In this document: piece by piece, positions 22,752-23,431 of the stretch
How positions within the stretch are numbered: position 1 is the first letter of the stretch
How the letters are laid out: each line of letters starts with the position of its first letter
DNA from: an uncultured Veillonella sp.
GTDB taxonomy: Bacteria > Bacillota > Negativicutes > Veillonellales > Veillonellaceae
Reading direction: 5' to 3'
DNA: 23,431 nucleotides
Assembly (NCBI GenBank): GCA_915066865.1
Contig: CAJZEE010000025.1
Coordinates: 1-23,431 of the forward strand
Position numbers and translations under genes: made by a program
Notes under the pieces: generated by a model
Database searches by the model: none
What the model was told of the DNA's origin: nothing
What the model saw: the letters and a program-made list of their open reading frames with translations, nothing else

Positions 22752-23431
22752 CTATTGCCCTCCTAAGTTGGCAATGGACGTAAATAAGGGATACATAACA
22801 GATACAACTAATACGGCTACACCAATTCCCATTACGGTTAGTAGAATCGGTTCCAACAATCGTTCTAAACGAGCAATATATTTTGAAAGTATAGATTCAT
22901 AGTAGTATCCACAGTGATTTAACATTTTTACTAATTCGCCACTCTCTTCTCCAATGGAGATCATTTGCCATATAAAAGGATTTCCTATCTGACCACTACG
23001 CAAACTTTCTTCAAATGAGTGTCCTGATAATAACTTTGCTTCCACCTGTTCACTACATTCAGCACCATATATATTTCCCCACAAAGGGCGAGTGATATTC
23101 ATGGTGCGAATAATAGAGATACCAGAATCTAGTAAGAGAGCCCAAACTTTTAACATGCTCGTATAGTACACACAAGTACTCCATTGGTATCGGTGAGCCA
23201 ATAGCCAAAGCCAACGATGTACTTTACACTTTATACTATGTTGTTTATAAGCAAATACTAATGAACCTATTACAACACAATGTATAGCTATTACCATTAG
23301 AGGATGCGATTTTAACCCTTGTCCTAATACAAAAAGAGCTCGCGTCATCAAAGGTAATGTAATATGCATAGTGGTAAATACATTTTCAAATGAAGGAATA
23401 ATAAACAAAATGGTGACTAGAAAAAATATAT
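22752..23431 (-). CDS. pilC: PilC/GspF-like platform protein, C-terminal part (cut by window edge)
   Basis: This inner-membrane platform protein works with the assembly ATPases. The reading frame stays open to the right edge, so the N-terminal half lies outside. The visible 226 codons hold three membrane segments: one at the edge (FFLVTILFIIP), one at about 23250-23300, and one before the C-terminus (ILLTVMGIGVAVLVVSVMYPLF). They also hold the second GspF domain, with the typical LLDSGISIIRTMNI and MISIGEESGELVKML motifs. The C-terminal PLFTSIANLGGQ matches the PilC consensus. pilA follows after 37 bases. The assembly and retraction ATPase genes usually lie upstream, beyond the window. Confidence 0.92.
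   Translation of the reverse strand, partial: IFFLVTILFIIPSFENVFTTMHITLPLMTRALFVLGQGLKSHPLMVIAIHCVVIGSLVFAYKQHSIKCKVHRWLWLLAHRYQWSTCVYYTSMLKVWALLLDSGISIIRTMNITRPLWGNIYGAECSEQVEAKLLSGHSFEESLRSGQIGNPFIWQMISIGEESGELVKMLNHCGYYYESILSKYIARLERLLEPILLTVMGIGVAVLVVSVMYPLFTSIANLGGQ

Overview
The window looks like chromosomal DNA of a diderm Firmicute of the class Negativicutes, most likely Veillonella. This is inferred from three things: low-to-moderate GC with strong AGGAGG-type ribosome binding sites; Firmicutes-type housekeeping genes (mutS2, pheST, tyrS); and outer-membrane-bacterium machinery (MacAB-type efflux, PilMNO-type pilus assembly). The genus is from recognition, not from a search. Every gene except the penicillin-binding protein is on the minus strand.

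Layout, left to right. 151-1461: tyrS with its terminator and a compact promoter. 1473-3697: a divergently transcribed class A penicillin-binding protein of the PBP1A family, with extended -10 promoter and terminator. 3702-3734: a second terminator facing the opposite way, closing the converging unit. 3835-8650: mutS2, translationally coupled to an upstream U32-family protein with two U32 modules. 8693-12716: a hotdog thioesterase, pheS and pheT, ending in a hairpin. 12832-16067: a three-gene MacA / ABC ATPase / MacB-permease efflux operon with its own promoter and terminator. 16101-17912: a shikimate-kinase-like gene with a long basic tail that overlaps the start of pfkA. 17904-23431: a type IV pilus operon, read from the right edge as pilC (cut by the window), pilA, prepilin peptidase, four minor prepilins in GspH-I-J-K-like order, pilM, pilN and pilO.

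How the genes work together. tyrS and pheST charge tRNA. MutS2 and the U32 protein may both act in translation or RNA quality control. PBP1A builds peptidoglycan. The Mac proteins form an inner-membrane pump and adaptor that would need a TolC-like channel encoded elsewhere. The pil genes supply the inner-membrane platform, major pilin, minor pilins and processing peptidase; the secretin and the assembly/retraction ATPases are not in the window.

The most unusual region is 17009-22714. The minor pilins mostly lack Glu5. Two prepilins carry leaders of about 41-42 residues. The peptidase lacks the methylase domain. pilN and pilO overlap by 122 bases. The kinase next to the pil operon has lost a residue expected for shikimate binding and carries a roughly 100-residue basic extension that runs 74 bases into pfkA. 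No tRNA, rRNA, CRISPR array, insertion sequence or T-box was seen. No gene-free stretch exceeds 300 bases.
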